Below, one piece after another: positions 7,384 to 15,590 of a stretch of DNA of 64,000 bases; position 1 is the stretch's first letter; the number at the start of each line of letters is the position of its first letter. The stretch is from the NCBI RefSeq assembly GCF_001421435.1, contig NZ_LMKA01000134.1, positions 27,408 through 91,407 on the forward strand. The letters run 5' to 3'. The translations under genes were made by a program, and so were the position numbers. The notes beneath the pieces were generated by a model. That model saw nothing but the letters and a program-made list of their open reading frames with translations. It had not been told where the DNA came from and ran no database searches. The stretch is from Chryseobacterium sp. Leaf201 (lineage in GTDB: Bacteria > Bacteroidota > Bacteroidia > Flavobacteriales > Weeksellaceae).

Positions 7384-8997
7384 ATGGAAACTCTGCTTCT
7401 GTATTTTGGGAAAGTTATTGTATGTTCCGGTGTAACATTTTTATACTACCGGTTGTCTTTAAAGGACAGGACGTTTCATCACTACAACAGATTCTATCTT
7501 CTGTCTGCAATGCTGATTTCGATGCTGCTGCCTTTGATAAGAATAGAGGACTTTACGGTTGAAGTAAGCAGTGATGTCTACCGCCTGATTGATAAGGTAC
7601 AGAATTTTAATACCTACAAAAACGCAACATATGATAACATTTATTTTAGGATTATTTTTTCAGCTCTGGGATTTGTTTCTTTCTTCTTTGTAGGAAGATT
7701 CATCTACGGGATTATCAGAATCGGGCAGCTTAAAAGCCGGTTTCCGAAAGAGCATTTCGGCGGGATCAACTTTTACCGGACCAATCTGGCGGAAGCCCCG
7801 TTTTCCTATTTCAGAAACCTGTTCTGGAAAAACTCCATTATGCTGGACTCAGATATCGGGAAGCAGATTCTGAAGCATGAAATGGTACACATTGAACAGA
7901 AACATTCTTTCGATAAAATCTTTATCGAGATCGTTACGTCAGTATTCTGGTTCAATCCTTTTTTTTACCTCATCAAAAAAGAAATCAGTTTAATTCATGA
8001 ATACCTGGCGGATAAAAAAGCCGTCAGACAATCGGACACCCACGCATTTGCGCAGATGCTCCTAGCCAGCCACTTTTCCGGAAAACCGTTGCCGGCGACC
8101 AGTCCGTTTCTCAGTTCAAACCTTAAAAAACGACTTAAAATGTTACAGAAACCAAAAACCAGATTCGGGTATGCGCGTAGAATTTTTGCATTACCGGTCA
8201 TATTTTCAGTGGCCTTTGCCTATATGGTAAATGCTAAAAACCAGGAGATCAAAGCGACAAATATAGAAATCGAAAAAACCGTTTCCCGGATTAAAAAAAC
8301 TGAAGTTGGGCGTATTAAAACAGATACCGTAACACCCGATGCTTCCAAAAGTAATACTGCAGTAGTTCCCGATGTCTATAAAAAATCAGCCGGTGAAAAG
8401 AAAATTGCAGATTTAAGCAAAAAGATTCAGGAGCGTACTGCCGCTTTGAAAAAGCTTACCCCTGAAAGCAAGGAATATAACGTATACCTTGAAGAAATAG
8501 GAAAACTGTCCGGGGAGATCGGAAAAATTGCAGGTTCGGAGAACTTCCTTAAATCTGTAACGGTGTTAAGAGCAAATGAGTATTTTAAGTCTGCGGAATG
8601 GAAGGATAAGATCAGGGACATTGAAAATATCAGGTATGAAGAAATGCCGGAGCTGCCTGAAATTCCTGAAATCAGCATTGAACTTCCGCCGTCAGCAGTG
8701 AATATACCCAATACACCCAAAGTACAGATTTATACTTTAAGGGATGCGAAAAACATGAAATGGTCTCCTGAAATGAAAAAAACATTGAAATTATCGGCAA
8801 CAGGAGGCAAAGAATCTGCGGCAGATGCTAAGAAAAGAGCTGAGCTGGACAGAAAGAGGGCGAAGATTGATTCTAAAATGACAAAGGCTTATGCAGAACG
8901 TGCAAAAATAGAAGCTGAAAGAATGGCTCTGGATGGAAACAGAAAGACTATCGTATTTAATAAAACATTTAAAAACTTTCCGGAGGATAAAATTTAA
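7384..8997 (+). CDS. M56 family (BlaR1-like) membrane metallopeptidase, frameshifted near its C-terminus
   Basis: The 537 residues start with three membrane helices (about 1-22, 36-54 and 88-112), then the zinc site HEMVH (His165-His169) with a third ligand in EYLADKKA (Glu206), and a fourth helix near 262-280. Members cut BlaI-type repressors on sensing an extracellular signal. There is no penicillin-binding sensor domain; the extracytoplasmic part is Lys/Glu-rich and coiled. The frame stops at 8995-8997, but a homologous C-terminal segment continues in another frame (8991-9230). One missing A in the run 8989-8992 explains the break, so the intact protein would be about 615 residues. It may be a real mutation or a sequencing error. 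Confidence 0.88.
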   Translation: METLLLYFGKVIVCSGVTFLYYRLSLKDRTFHHYNRFYLLSAMLISMLLPLIRIEDFTVEVSSDVYRLIDKVQNFNTYKNATYDNIYFRIIFSALGFVSFFFVGRFIYGIIRIGQLKSRFPKEHFGGINFYRTNLAEAPFSYFRNLFWKNSIMLDSDIGKQILKHEMVHIEQKHSFDKIFIEIVTSVFWFNPFFYLIKKEISLIHEYLADKKAVRQSDTHAFAQMLLASHFSGKPLPATSPFLSSNLKKRLKMLQKPKTRFGYARRIFALPVIFSVAFAYMVNAKNQEIKATNIEIEKTVSRIKKTEVGRIKTDTVTPDASKSNTAVVPDVYKKSAGEKKIADLSKKIQERTAALKKLTPESKEYNVYLEEIGKLSGEIGKIAGSENFLKSVTVLRANEYFKSAEWKDKIRDIENIRYEEMPELPEIPEISIELPPSAVNIPNTPKVQIYTLRDAKNMKWSPEMKKTLKLSATGGKESAADAKKRAELDRKRAKIDSKMTKAYAERAKIEAERMALDGNRKTIVFNKTFKNFPEDKI

Positions 8998-9230
8998 GAA
9001 TCAATGCTGATAATATCAGAATCAGCCATGGTAACCGGACAGTGAATGCTTCAGGGATTAAAAATATCGACGGAGCCGATAAGATGAGAATATATTTTGA
9101 CGGCAAAGAAGTTACCAGAAAAGAAATGGAAACCCTGGACCCTGATAAGATCAAAAGCATGTACATTAACAAGAACAAGACTGACGGAGGCGGAACTTCC
9201 GGAGAAATCTGGATCGAAACTAAAAAATAA
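8991..9230 (+). pseudogene. Detached C-terminal segment of the M56 protein
   Basis: This frame is open from just after a stop at 8988 to the TAA at 9228-9230. It reads as a natural continuation of the M56 protein: a short beta-like stretch (NLRINADNIRISHGN) and then an IYFDGKEV..EMETLDPDKIKSMYI module resembling TonB-plug-like ends seen on flavobacterial M56 proteins. Its only start candidate is an internal GTG at 9042. Adding a single A at 8989-8992 joins it in frame to the upstream gene. Confidence 0.75.
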
Positions 9231-9247
9231 CCGTAAAAACTCAGATG

Positions 9248-9306
9248 AAGCCCTGTCAGTAATGAATTTCAGACTTGATGTGATACACTGACAGGGCTTT
9301 CTATTA
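9248..9306 (+). terminator. Terminator of the blaI-M56 operon
   Basis: AAGCCCTGTCAGT pairs perfectly with ACTGACAGGGCTT across a 26-base loop, followed by a T-rich tract. Confidence 0.7.
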
Positions 9307-9325
9307 TTTAAAACCAACAGAACCT

Positions 9326-10147
9326 ATGAAAAACAGTATTTTACTTTTTCTATTTTTAAGCATAATCACCAGTGCACAAAGCCAGCGTTTTACCTATAAT
9401 TATCAATTCATTCCCGATTCCACCAATGTTTCAGATGTTAAAAATGAACTGATGAATCTGGATGTCTCAAAATCCGGGTCTAAATTTTACAGTTATACGG
9501 TTTACCAATCCGATTCTCTGATGAAAATTGATCTTGACAGGCAGCTGGCCGCCACGGGATCGCTTAATATTAAATCGGATAACCGGAAAGGCCTGGTACG
9601 GTACACCGTTTCAAAGAAATACCCTAAATATGAAATCTCTTTGCACAACAGGATTTTAAGGGATCAGTATAATGTTTCTGAAGAAAGACCGGTTGTATGG
9701 AAGATAACCTCAGAAAAAATGAAAATCGGGGAATGGTCAGCACAGAAGGCAGAAACTGATTTCGCCGGAAGGCATTGGTATGCTTGGTTTACCACGGATA
9801 TCCCGATTCAGGACGGACCGTATAAATTTCACGGACTTCCCGGGCTTATCGTAAAGCTTGAAGATCAGACGCTTTCTCACCGCTTCACTTTACAGGCAGT
9901 GAAAAACATCAGTTCCATTCCGGAAGAGATCTTCGGTGCCAATGATATTCCGGTGAATGCCAAACAGTACAGCAAACTTTTGAAAGATTATGAAAATGAC
10001 CCTACAAAAGGGCTTAAGCAAGTGCAGATGGGCGGTGCGATCATGATTATGAAAGATGGGCAGAATTCCAATATGAAAGAACAGGAAGGGCGCATTAAAG
10101 AAAGAATGAAAAAGGACAATAATAAAATCGAACTTAAGAATATTTAG
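9326..10147 (+). CDS. GLPGLI family protein, copy 1
   Basis: The 273-residue exported protein has an N-terminal signal peptide ending in SAQS and the family-defining motif in FHGLPGLIVKLEDQ (about residues 172-185). GLPGLI proteins (TIGR01200) are common in Bacteroidota, often near TonB receptors or M56/BlaI genes; their role is not known. The pattern PWYAWFTTDIPIQDGPYKFHG-like segment before the motif is shared with the next gene. It is four bases upstream of its paralogue, so the two form one unit. Confidence 0.92.
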   Translation: MKNSILLFLFLSIITSAQSQRFTYNYQFIPDSTNVSDVKNELMNLDVSKSGSKFYSYTVYQSDSLMKIDLDRQLAATGSLNIKSDNRKGLVRYTVSKKYPKYEISLHNRILRDQYNVSEERPVVWKITSEKMKIGEWSAQKAETDFAGRHWYAWFTTDIPIQDGPYKFHGLPGLIVKLEDQTLSHRFTLQAVKNISSIPEEIFGANDIPVNAKQYSKLLKDYENDPTKGLKQVQMGGAIMIMKDGQNSNMKEQEGRIKERMKKDNNKIELKNI

Positions 10148-10151
10148 AATA

Positions 10152-11057
10152 ATGAAATTTTTTTTTACAGCATTATTTTTAGCTGCAGGACTCAGCATTT
10201 TTGCACAGAACCGGTTTTTCTATGAGTATAAATACATTCCGGATTCAAACAACAGGGAAGATGTTAAAACGGAAATGATGCTCCTGGATATCGATAAAAA
10301 CGGTTCCCGTTACTACAGCCGTGATAAATTCATTGCCGATTCCACGTCAATGGCAAACCTGCAGAAACAGCTGAAGGGCGGATCCGGAAACCTTAATGTC
10401 AACCGGGGAAACAATGCCGGACAGGTAAGCTATAAAGTAACGAAGTCATATCCTGATTACAAGACCTTTCTGCTTACCAAAGTTTCCATGGATCAGTATA
10501 AAGTTAGAGAAGACCGGAAACCCGAATGGAAAATCCTTCCTGAAAAACAGAAAATCGGTTCCTACAATGCCCAGAAAGCAACAGCCAGCTATGGCGGAAG
10601 GGAATGGATTGCATGGTTTACTACAGAAATCCCGTTCCAGGACGGACCTTATAAATTCTACGGTCTCCCGGGCCTGATTGTACAGATTGAGGATATCACA
10701 GGCTCACACAGGATGACTTTACAGGGCAACAAAAAAATTGAAGCTTTTACAGACCCTAGTGAAACGGAACTGCCGGGAAATGTAAAGATCATAGGAATCG
10801 GGGGCAAGGAAATTGAAGTGACCAGAGACCAGTATAAAAAAGTATGGAAAGCCTACGTTAATGATCCTGCCAAAAACATGAGGGAAATGATGATGCGGAA
10901 CGGAGGCAGCGATAACACCAGGGTTACCCTTAAGGTACAGACAAATGACGGAAAAGAAATCACAGATCCCAACCAGGTATTCAGGGAAATAGAGAAAAGT
11001 ACAAAAGAATCTTTAGCCAAGAACAACAATCCCATAGAGCCGGATTTATACAGGTAG
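10152..11057 (+). CDS. GLPGLI family protein, copy 2
   Basis: A 301-residue paralogue of the preceding gene with the same layout: signal peptide ending in FAQN near residue 18, a WIAWFTTEIPFQDGPYK segment, then YGLPGLIVQIED. The two proteins align over nearly all their length, so this is a tandem duplication with clear divergence. It carries a longer C-terminal part. A hairpin terminator follows. Confidence 0.92.
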   Translation: MKFFFTALFLAAGLSIFAQNRFFYEYKYIPDSNNREDVKTEMMLLDIDKNGSRYYSRDKFIADSTSMANLQKQLKGGSGNLNVNRGNNAGQVSYKVTKSYPDYKTFLLTKVSMDQYKVREDRKPEWKILPEKQKIGSYNAQKATASYGGREWIAWFTTEIPFQDGPYKFYGLPGLIVQIEDITGSHRMTLQGNKKIEAFTDPSETELPGNVKIIGIGGKEIEVTRDQYKKVWKAYVNDPAKNMREMMMRNGGSDNTRVTLKVQTNDGKEITDPNQVFREIEKSTKESLAKNNNPIEPDLYR

Positions 11058-11074
11058 AATAATTAATTTTATTG

Positions 11075-11117
11075 AAAGCAGGGTGAAAGTCATTTTTCAT
11101 CCTGCTTTCTTTTTGCT
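11075..11117 (+). terminator. Terminator of the GLPGLI pair
   Basis: AAAGCAGGGTGAAA pairs with TTTCATCCTGCTTT (one G-T pair) and is followed by CTTTTTGC. Confidence 0.75.
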
Positions 11118-11163
11118 ATATTTAATCAGTACATCTTAAACGTCAAACATAAAATAAGAATTC

Positions 11164-11724
11164 ATGACAGAAAAGGAAAAATGTGAAAACGGGCTTTTAT
11201 ACGATGCCAATTATGATCAGGAGCTGATTAATGAACGGATGGCCGTTAAAGACCTCTGCCTGGAATACAACCTGCTGAAAAATTCCGATACCGAAGGAAG
11301 AGGAACACTGATCAGAAAGATTTTAGGGAAAACACAAGACAATATCTGTATCGAGCCCAGTTTCTGGTGCGATTACGGCTACAATATTGAGGTTGGCGAT
11401 AATTTCTACTCCAATCATAACCTGGTCATCCTGGACTGTGCTAAAGTGACCTTCGGGGACTATGTGTTCATCGGTCCGAACTGCAGTTTCTATACCGCAA
11501 GCCATCCGCTTGATGTAAAACAGAGAAACCAGGGCCTGGAATCGGCTCACCCGATTAAGGTAGGTAATAATGTATGGTTCGGAGGAAACGTTGTGGTTTT
11601 GCCGGGAGTTACCATAGGGAATAATTCCGTAATCGGTGCCGGCAGTGTCGTGACGAAGGATATTCCTGACAATGTTGTGGCTGTGGGGAATCCCTGCAAG
11701 GTTATAAAGACGATTGAAAATTAG
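11164..11724 (+). CDS. Sugar O-acetyltransferase (maltose/galactoside acetyltransferase type)
   Basis: The 186-residue protein has the Mac N-terminal helix pair (MTEKEKCENGLLYDANYDQEL) followed by left-handed beta-helix hexapeptide repeats from about residue 70 on, with the catalytic histidine in the TASHPLD segment and a late GAGSVVTKDIPDNVVAVGNP end. Family members transfer acetyl from acetyl-CoA to sugars, working as trimers in the cytosol. The acceptor cannot be named. It stands alone between two terminators. Confidence 0.92.
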   Translation: MTEKEKCENGLLYDANYDQELINERMAVKDLCLEYNLLKNSDTEGRGTLIRKILGKTQDNICIEPSFWCDYGYNIEVGDNFYSNHNLVILDCAKVTFGDYVFIGPNCSFYTASHPLDVKQRNQGLESAHPIKVGNNVWFGGNVVVLPGVTIGNNSVIGAGSVVTKDIPDNVVAVGNPCKVIKTIEN

Positions 11725-11737
11725 GAAATGAATAAAT

Positions 11738-11779
11738 GAATCGGGCGCGGAAACTTTGTTTCCGCGCCCGATTCTATTT
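11738..11779. terminator. Strong bidirectional terminator
   Basis: A perfect 17-bp stem, GAATCGGGCGCGGAAAC with its complement, and a TTT loop, placed between convergent genes. Confidence 0.9.
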
Positions 11780-11797
11780 TAAAAATGCTGTTAATGC

Positions 11798-12451
11798 TTA
11801 CGCTAATTTCTGTGAATCTGAAATAAACTGAGCCAGTCCGCTGTCTGTTAACGGGTGTTTCAGTAAACTCAAGATCGGAGGAAGCGGTGAAGTGATTACA
11901 TCGGCACCGATCTTCGCACAGTCAATAATATGCATGGAGTGACGGATAGAAGCAGCTAAAATCTCAGTTTCATACATGTAGTTATCAAAAATCAGTCTGA
12001 TTTCCTGGATCAGGTTTAGTCCGTCGGTTGAAATATCATCCAGTCTTCCCAGGAACGGAGAAACATAAGTTGCCCCTGCTTTCGCTGCCAGAAGGGCCTG
12101 TCCCGGAGAGAAAATCAGCGTACAGTTGGTTTTGATCCCTTTATCTGAAAAATATTTTAATGCTTTGATTCCGTCTTTGATCATCGGGATTTTTACCACG
12201 ATATTCGGGTGGATGGCTGCCAGTTCGTCGCCTTCCTTAATCATTTCTTCATATGTGGTAGAAAGTACCTCTGCAGAAATGTCGCCGTCTACGATGTCGC
12301 AAATGGCTTTATAATGGTTTTTAATCGCTTCAGATCCCCGAATGCCTTCTTTGGCCATCAATGAAGGATTGGTAGTTACCCCATCAAGAATCCCAAGGTC
12401 TTTTGCTTCTCTAATTTGCTCTAAATTCGCCGTGTCAATAAAAAATTTCAT
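11798..12451 (-). CDS. fsa: Fructose-6-phosphate aldolase / small transaldolase (TalC type)
   Basis: The 217-residue sequence starts [16 protein letters not shown] and has DGVTTNPSL (about 23-31), the Schiff-base lysine in VVKIPMI (Lys87), and SPFLGRLDD. This is the short TalC/Fsa class I aldolase family, which runs either dihydroxyacetone + glyceraldehyde-3-P aldol reactions or transaldolation; which of the two applies here cannot be settled by eye. It is cytosolic and transcribed alone. Confidence 0.93.
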   Translation of the reverse strand: MKFFIDTANLEQIREAKDLGILDGVTTNPSLMAKEGIRGSEAIKNHYKAICDIVDGDISAEVLSTTYEEMIKEGDELAAIHPNIVVKIPMIKDGIKALKYFSDKGIKTNCTLIFSPGQALLAAKAGATYVSPFLGRLDDISTDGLNLIQEIRLIFDNYMYETEILAASIRHSMHIIDCAKIGADVITSPLPPILSLLKHPLTDSGLAQFISDSQKLA

Positions 12452-12473
12452 TTGTTTACAGATTTATTTAATG

Positions 12474-12481
12474 CAAAGATA
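12474..12481 (-). promoter_or_regulatory. Candidate -7 box of the transaldolase gene
   Basis: TATCTTTG on the minus strand, 22 bases before the ATG. The -33 element is weak. Confidence 0.5.
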
Positions 12482-12648
12482 AACATTCCTTTCTGAGTGT
12501 AAAATTTATTTAATTAAGGTTTATATAGTCTTTTAAATCTGAAACCAGCAGGACAGAGTTACCAATAAGCTGTAGCTATTTATTGAGTTTTACTATTAAA
12601 TTTAAACAGGCTGTGAAAATGTTATCAGCCTTCTGGACATGGAACACA

Positions 12649-12680
12649 AAAAAAGATCCTGAAAATTTCAGGATCTTTTT
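12649..12680 (-). terminator. Terminator of the TPR gene
   Basis: AAAAGATCCTGAAA / TTTCAGGATCTTTT with T-runs on both strands, directly after the stop codon of the leftward gene. Confidence 0.85.
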
Positions 12681-12681
12681 A

Positions 12682-13236
12682 TTATGAATTCAGGGCTTGG
12701 CTGAGCTTTACAGCATCCTGATTGGTAGGATCATATTGTAAAGATTTTGCAATATGCTCTTTTGCTTTATCCGGATTGCTCTGCTGTTCCGCGAAAGCAA
12801 CATAGAAATAGGCATACGCCAGGTTTTTCTTGCTCTGTTCCACCTCTTCCGGTTTTACCGTAGCAATGTATTTTTCATAAGCAGCTTTTGCATTGGCATC
12901 ATCTTTAGCTGATTGGTATGCATAAGCCTGGCTGTAATAAGAAGGTGCCCAGTCCGGTAACAGGGCGGATATTCTTTTCCAGGTATTGACCGCATTGTTC
13001 CAGTCGGATGCTTCCTGATATGCCGTCGCGAGCTTGGCTAATGCTTCCGTATCTTTAGGATTAGTTTCTATTTGTTTTTTAAGGCCTTCAATAGCCGGAT
13101 TTGAAGATTGATTCGCTGTCGCAGTTGTCGTAACAGCACTGTCTGTCTGAGTGGTCTGCGCACTCAAAAAGCCGGCAGCTCCGGTTAACAGTAAGCCCAG
13201 AAAAAGATTTTTGATATTCATTTTAGTCGTTTTCAT
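12682..13236 (-). CDS. Exported tetratricopeptide repeat protein
   Basis: The 184-residue protein has a signal peptide (hydrophobic run to GFLSAQ near residue 27) and then about three TPR units between residues 55 and 180, with typical DTEALAKLATAYQEASDW and DPTNQDAVKLSQAL patterns. TPRs are protein-binding scaffolds; the partner is unknown. A second ATG five codons in is a possible start. Confidence 0.85.
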   Translation of the reverse strand: MKTTKMNIKNLFLGLLLTGAAGFLSAQTTQTDSAVTTTATANQSSNPAIEGLKKQIETNPKDTEALAKLATAYQEASDWNNAVNTWKRISALLPDWAPSYYSQAYAYQSAKDDANAKAAYEKYIATVKPEEVEQSKKNLAYAYFYVAFAEQQSNPDKAKEHIAKSLQYDPTNQDAVKLSQALNS

Positions 13237-13360
13237 AATTCCCGTATTTAAAATTTTACATTTTTAAAGTCCAATAATAATTCCGCAAATGCCCAGATTT
13301 TAGAACCGTTAAGTTTTTTTTGAAAATATTAACAACCTCTATGTTTATTTTATATTAATT

Positions 13361-13390
13361 TTTGATTCAATAGGGTTTAAACTATCTTTG
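13361..13390 (+). promoter_or_regulatory. Promoter of the peptidase E gene
   Basis: TTTG at 13361-13364 and TATCTTTG at 13383-13390 are 18 bases apart. Transcription would start near 13397, so a TTG at 13388 cannot be the translation start. Confidence 0.7.
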
Positions 13391-13420
13391 TTACTCAACA
13401 ATTTAATCAAGGGAATGTCT

Positions 13421-14113
13421 ATGAATATCATACTGGCTTCAACATCCACCCTTTTCGGAGGGGAATATTTAGCGTATTTAAAAGAAGAAATCATCAGGTT
13501 ATATGAAGGAATTGATGAACTGGTTTTTATTCCGTTTGCAAGGCCCGGCGGAATTTCTCATGACGACTATACGGCAAAAGCCCGCTCTTTCTTTGAAACG
13601 ATTAATATTAAAGTGAAGGGACTGCACGAATTTGATAATGCCATTGAAGCAGTACACAACGCAAAAGCTTTTTTTACAGGCGGCGGCAATACTTTTCTGC
13701 TGGTTAAAACACTTCATGAAGAAGGTCTGATGCCTGTTCTGAAACAAAATGTGGAAAGTGGTAAGCCTTACCTGGGCTGCAGTGCCGGAAGCAATATCGG
13801 CGGACAGAATATGAAAACAACGAATGATATGCCGATTGTTTATCCGCCAAGCTTTGATTGTATGGGCCTGGTTCCGTTCAATATCAATCCGCATTATCTG
13901 GATCCGAACCCGGACCTGAAACACAACGGTGAAACCAGGGAAACCAGGATCAAAGAGTTTTTAACGCAAAATGACACAAAAGTTGTCGGTCTCCGTGAAG
14001 GAAACTGGATCAGGAGAACCGGCAATACAATTACAGTGGAAGGAAGCGAACTGACCCGCATTTTTGAAAAAGGAAAAGAGCCTTATGAAATAGAAGCAGG
14101 CTCAGCCTTATAA
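13421..14113 (+). CDS. pepE: Peptidase E (dipeptidase, S51 family)
   Basis: Peptidase E cleaves dipeptides with N-terminal aspartate in the cytosol. The 230-residue sequence has an N-terminal MNIILASTSTLFGG, a FTGGGNTFLLVKTL segment and the nucleophile serine in GCSAGSN (Ser121), close to Ser120 of the E. coli enzyme. The ATG at 13421 is chosen because it lies after the promoter and six bases after an AAGGGA ribosome-binding site; an ATG two codons earlier (13415) is also possible. The same S51 family also includes the cyanophycinase at 60-61 kb. Confidence 0.9.
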   Translation: MNIILASTSTLFGGEYLAYLKEEIIRLYEGIDELVFIPFARPGGISHDDYTAKARSFFETINIKVKGLHEFDNAIEAVHNAKAFFTGGGNTFLLVKTLHEEGLMPVLKQNVESGKPYLGCSAGSNIGGQNMKTTNDMPIVYPPSFDCMGLVPFNINPHYLDPNPDLKHNGETRETRIKEFLTQNDTKVVGLREGNWIRRTGNTITVEGSELTRIFEKGKEPYEIEAGSAL

Positions 14114-14125
14114 ATTTACTTTAAT

Positions 14126-14133
14126 TATATTTG
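14126..14133 (+). promoter_or_regulatory. Candidate -7 box of the dacB-kinase operon
   Basis: TATATTTG, about 80 bases before the dacB-like ATG. No clear -33 element. A bulged hairpin (14152-14183) lies in the resulting leader. Confidence 0.45.
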
Positions 14134-14151
14134 AATCCAGAATGTAATACC

Positions 14152-14183
14152 TGGCATGGTCAGGAGACTACGTTGACCTGCCA
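14152..14183 (+). other. Leader hairpin upstream of the PBP4-like gene
   Basis: TGGCA and GGTCA (with one bulged T between) pair with TGACC and TGCCA around an 11-base loop. There is no T-run, so it is not a usual terminator. Confidence 0.4.
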
Positions 14184-14213
14184 AAACACCTGTATTTAGA
14201 AAATAAATCTGCA

Positions 14214-15584
14214 ATGAGAAAAACATTTACCGTTCTTATTATATCAACCCAAATTGTTTTTGCCCAGACTACAGCACAGAAACTGGATGCCGCCACGAAG
14301 AGCCTTATGGAATCTTCTGCGGCCGTTTCATCCAGTCTGTCATTGTATGTTTCTGATGAGAACGGAAATTCCGTGTATGAATATCAGGGAAATAAAGGAC
14401 TGTCTACGGCTTCTACCCAAAAGATTTTTACAGCAGCGGCCGCTCTGGAAGTTTTAGGTAAAAATTACACCTATAAAACCACTTCCGGTTATTCCGGGAC
14501 GGTTTCAGGAGGAACCCTGAACGGTAACCTGTTCATTGCTTCCACTGGAGATCCTACCCTGGGAAGCTGGCGGTATGACGGCTACAAACCTGAAAACTTT
14601 AAACAGAAATTAACCGCTGCCCTTAAGAAATCCGGGATCACCAAAATATCGGGAGACCTGGTAATTGATGATTCTTATTTTGACCACCAGACTATTCCCG
14701 GAGGCTGGCCGTGGGACGATTTGGGAAATTATTACGGAGCCGGTGTGTGGGGCGTCAACTGGCGCGAGAACCAGTTTGATATCAACATCAACGGAACGGA
14801 ATTTAAAAGCTTCTCCTATCCATTGGAAGGGGTAAAGTGGCTGAATGACCTTAAAGTGGCCGGCAGCTCAGACCAGAGCCTGATTTTTACAGCACCGCAT
14901 TCTGATGTGGCATTGATAAACGGTACTGTACCGTCAAAAACAGTTACGGTTTCAGGCGCCACGCCGGATCCGCCTTTACAGCTGGGCGTCGAAGTTCAGC
15001 AATGGCTGAGGGAATCCGGAATCGCACTTTCAGGAAAGGTAATTACCAGTTCCCGGCTGGAAATTGAAGGGAAGACACCGATGGAATTTCCAAAAAGCAA
15101 TACCATTCTTACATATGAATCGCCTACGATGGATAAGATCGTCTATTGGTTTTTAAGGAAAAGCATCAATATGTACGGCGAAACTTTAATCAAAACATTG
15201 GGAAAAGAGAAAAAAGGAGATCCCGGCTTTAAAAGCGGCGTTGCTTTTCTGAAAGAATTCTGGAAATCAAAAGGAATTAACCCGAATATGATCAATTTTG
15301 CAGACGGAAGCGGCCTGTCGCCACAGAACTACGTTTCGGCAAAAGCGGAAGTACAGGCTTTATTATATGCTAAAAAGCAACCGTGGTTTGATGCATATTA
15401 CGAAGGATTCCCGACCCAGGACAACGGGCTTAAAATGAAAAGCGGAACCATGAGGGATACCAAATCTTTTGCAGGCTACCATACCTCAAAAGACGGAAAA
15501 AAATATGTGTTTTCAGTCATTATTAACAATTACCAGGGAAGCGGGAGTACGGAACTCCAGAAAATCCTGAATGTTTTAAAATAA
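14214..15584 (+). CDS. dacB: D-alanyl-D-alanine carboxypeptidase/endopeptidase (PBP4, S13 family)
   Basis: This periplasmic enzyme trims peptidoglycan pentapeptides and cuts cross-links. The 456-residue protein has a signal peptide (to about residue 18) and the three penicillin-binding motifs: SxxK as STQK (Ser67-Lys70), SxN as SIN (317-319) and KTG as KSG (Lys409). The large insertion between the first two motifs is characteristic of S13/PBP4 proteins. A histidine kinase gene starts six bases after its stop, so the two are co-transcribed. Confidence 0.93.
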   Translation: MRKTFTVLIISTQIVFAQTTAQKLDAATKSLMESSAAVSSSLSLYVSDENGNSVYEYQGNKGLSTASTQKIFTAAAALEVLGKNYTYKTTSGYSGTVSGGTLNGNLFIASTGDPTLGSWRYDGYKPENFKQKLTAALKKSGITKISGDLVIDDSYFDHQTIPGGWPWDDLGNYYGAGVWGVNWRENQFDININGTEFKSFSYPLEGVKWLNDLKVAGSSDQSLIFTAPHSDVALINGTVPSKTVTVSGATPDPPLQLGVEVQQWLRESGIALSGKVITSSRLEIEGKTPMEFPKSNTILTYESPTMDKIVYWFLRKSINMYGETLIKTLGKEKKGDPGFKSGVAFLKEFWKSKGINPNMINFADGSGLSPQNYVSAKAEVQALLYAKKQPWFDAYYEGFPTQDNGLKMKSGTMRDTKSFAGYHTSKDGKKYVFSVIINNYQGSGSTELQKILNVLK

Positions 15585-15590
15585 ATTGTT

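Noticed and set aside
8986..8997. Programmed -1 frameshifting in the M56 gene
   Set aside because: The A-run with following T's does not form a canonical slippery heptamer in the reading phase, and no stimulating stem was seen directly downstream. A one-base indel is simpler.
9042..9230. A separate small gene starting with GTG after the M56 gene
   Set aside because: The frame is already open upstream from 8991 with sensible protein sequence, and the content matches M56 C-terminal modules, so it is a frameshifted end rather than a gene.
7384..9230. Beta-lactam resistance locus
   Set aside because: No beta-lactamase or penicillin-binding sensor domain is present; BlaI/M56 pairs in Bacteroidota often serve other stresses.
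13388..13420. TTG start of peptidase E
   Set aside because: The TTG falls in the -7 box TATCTTTG; the mRNA would begin after it.
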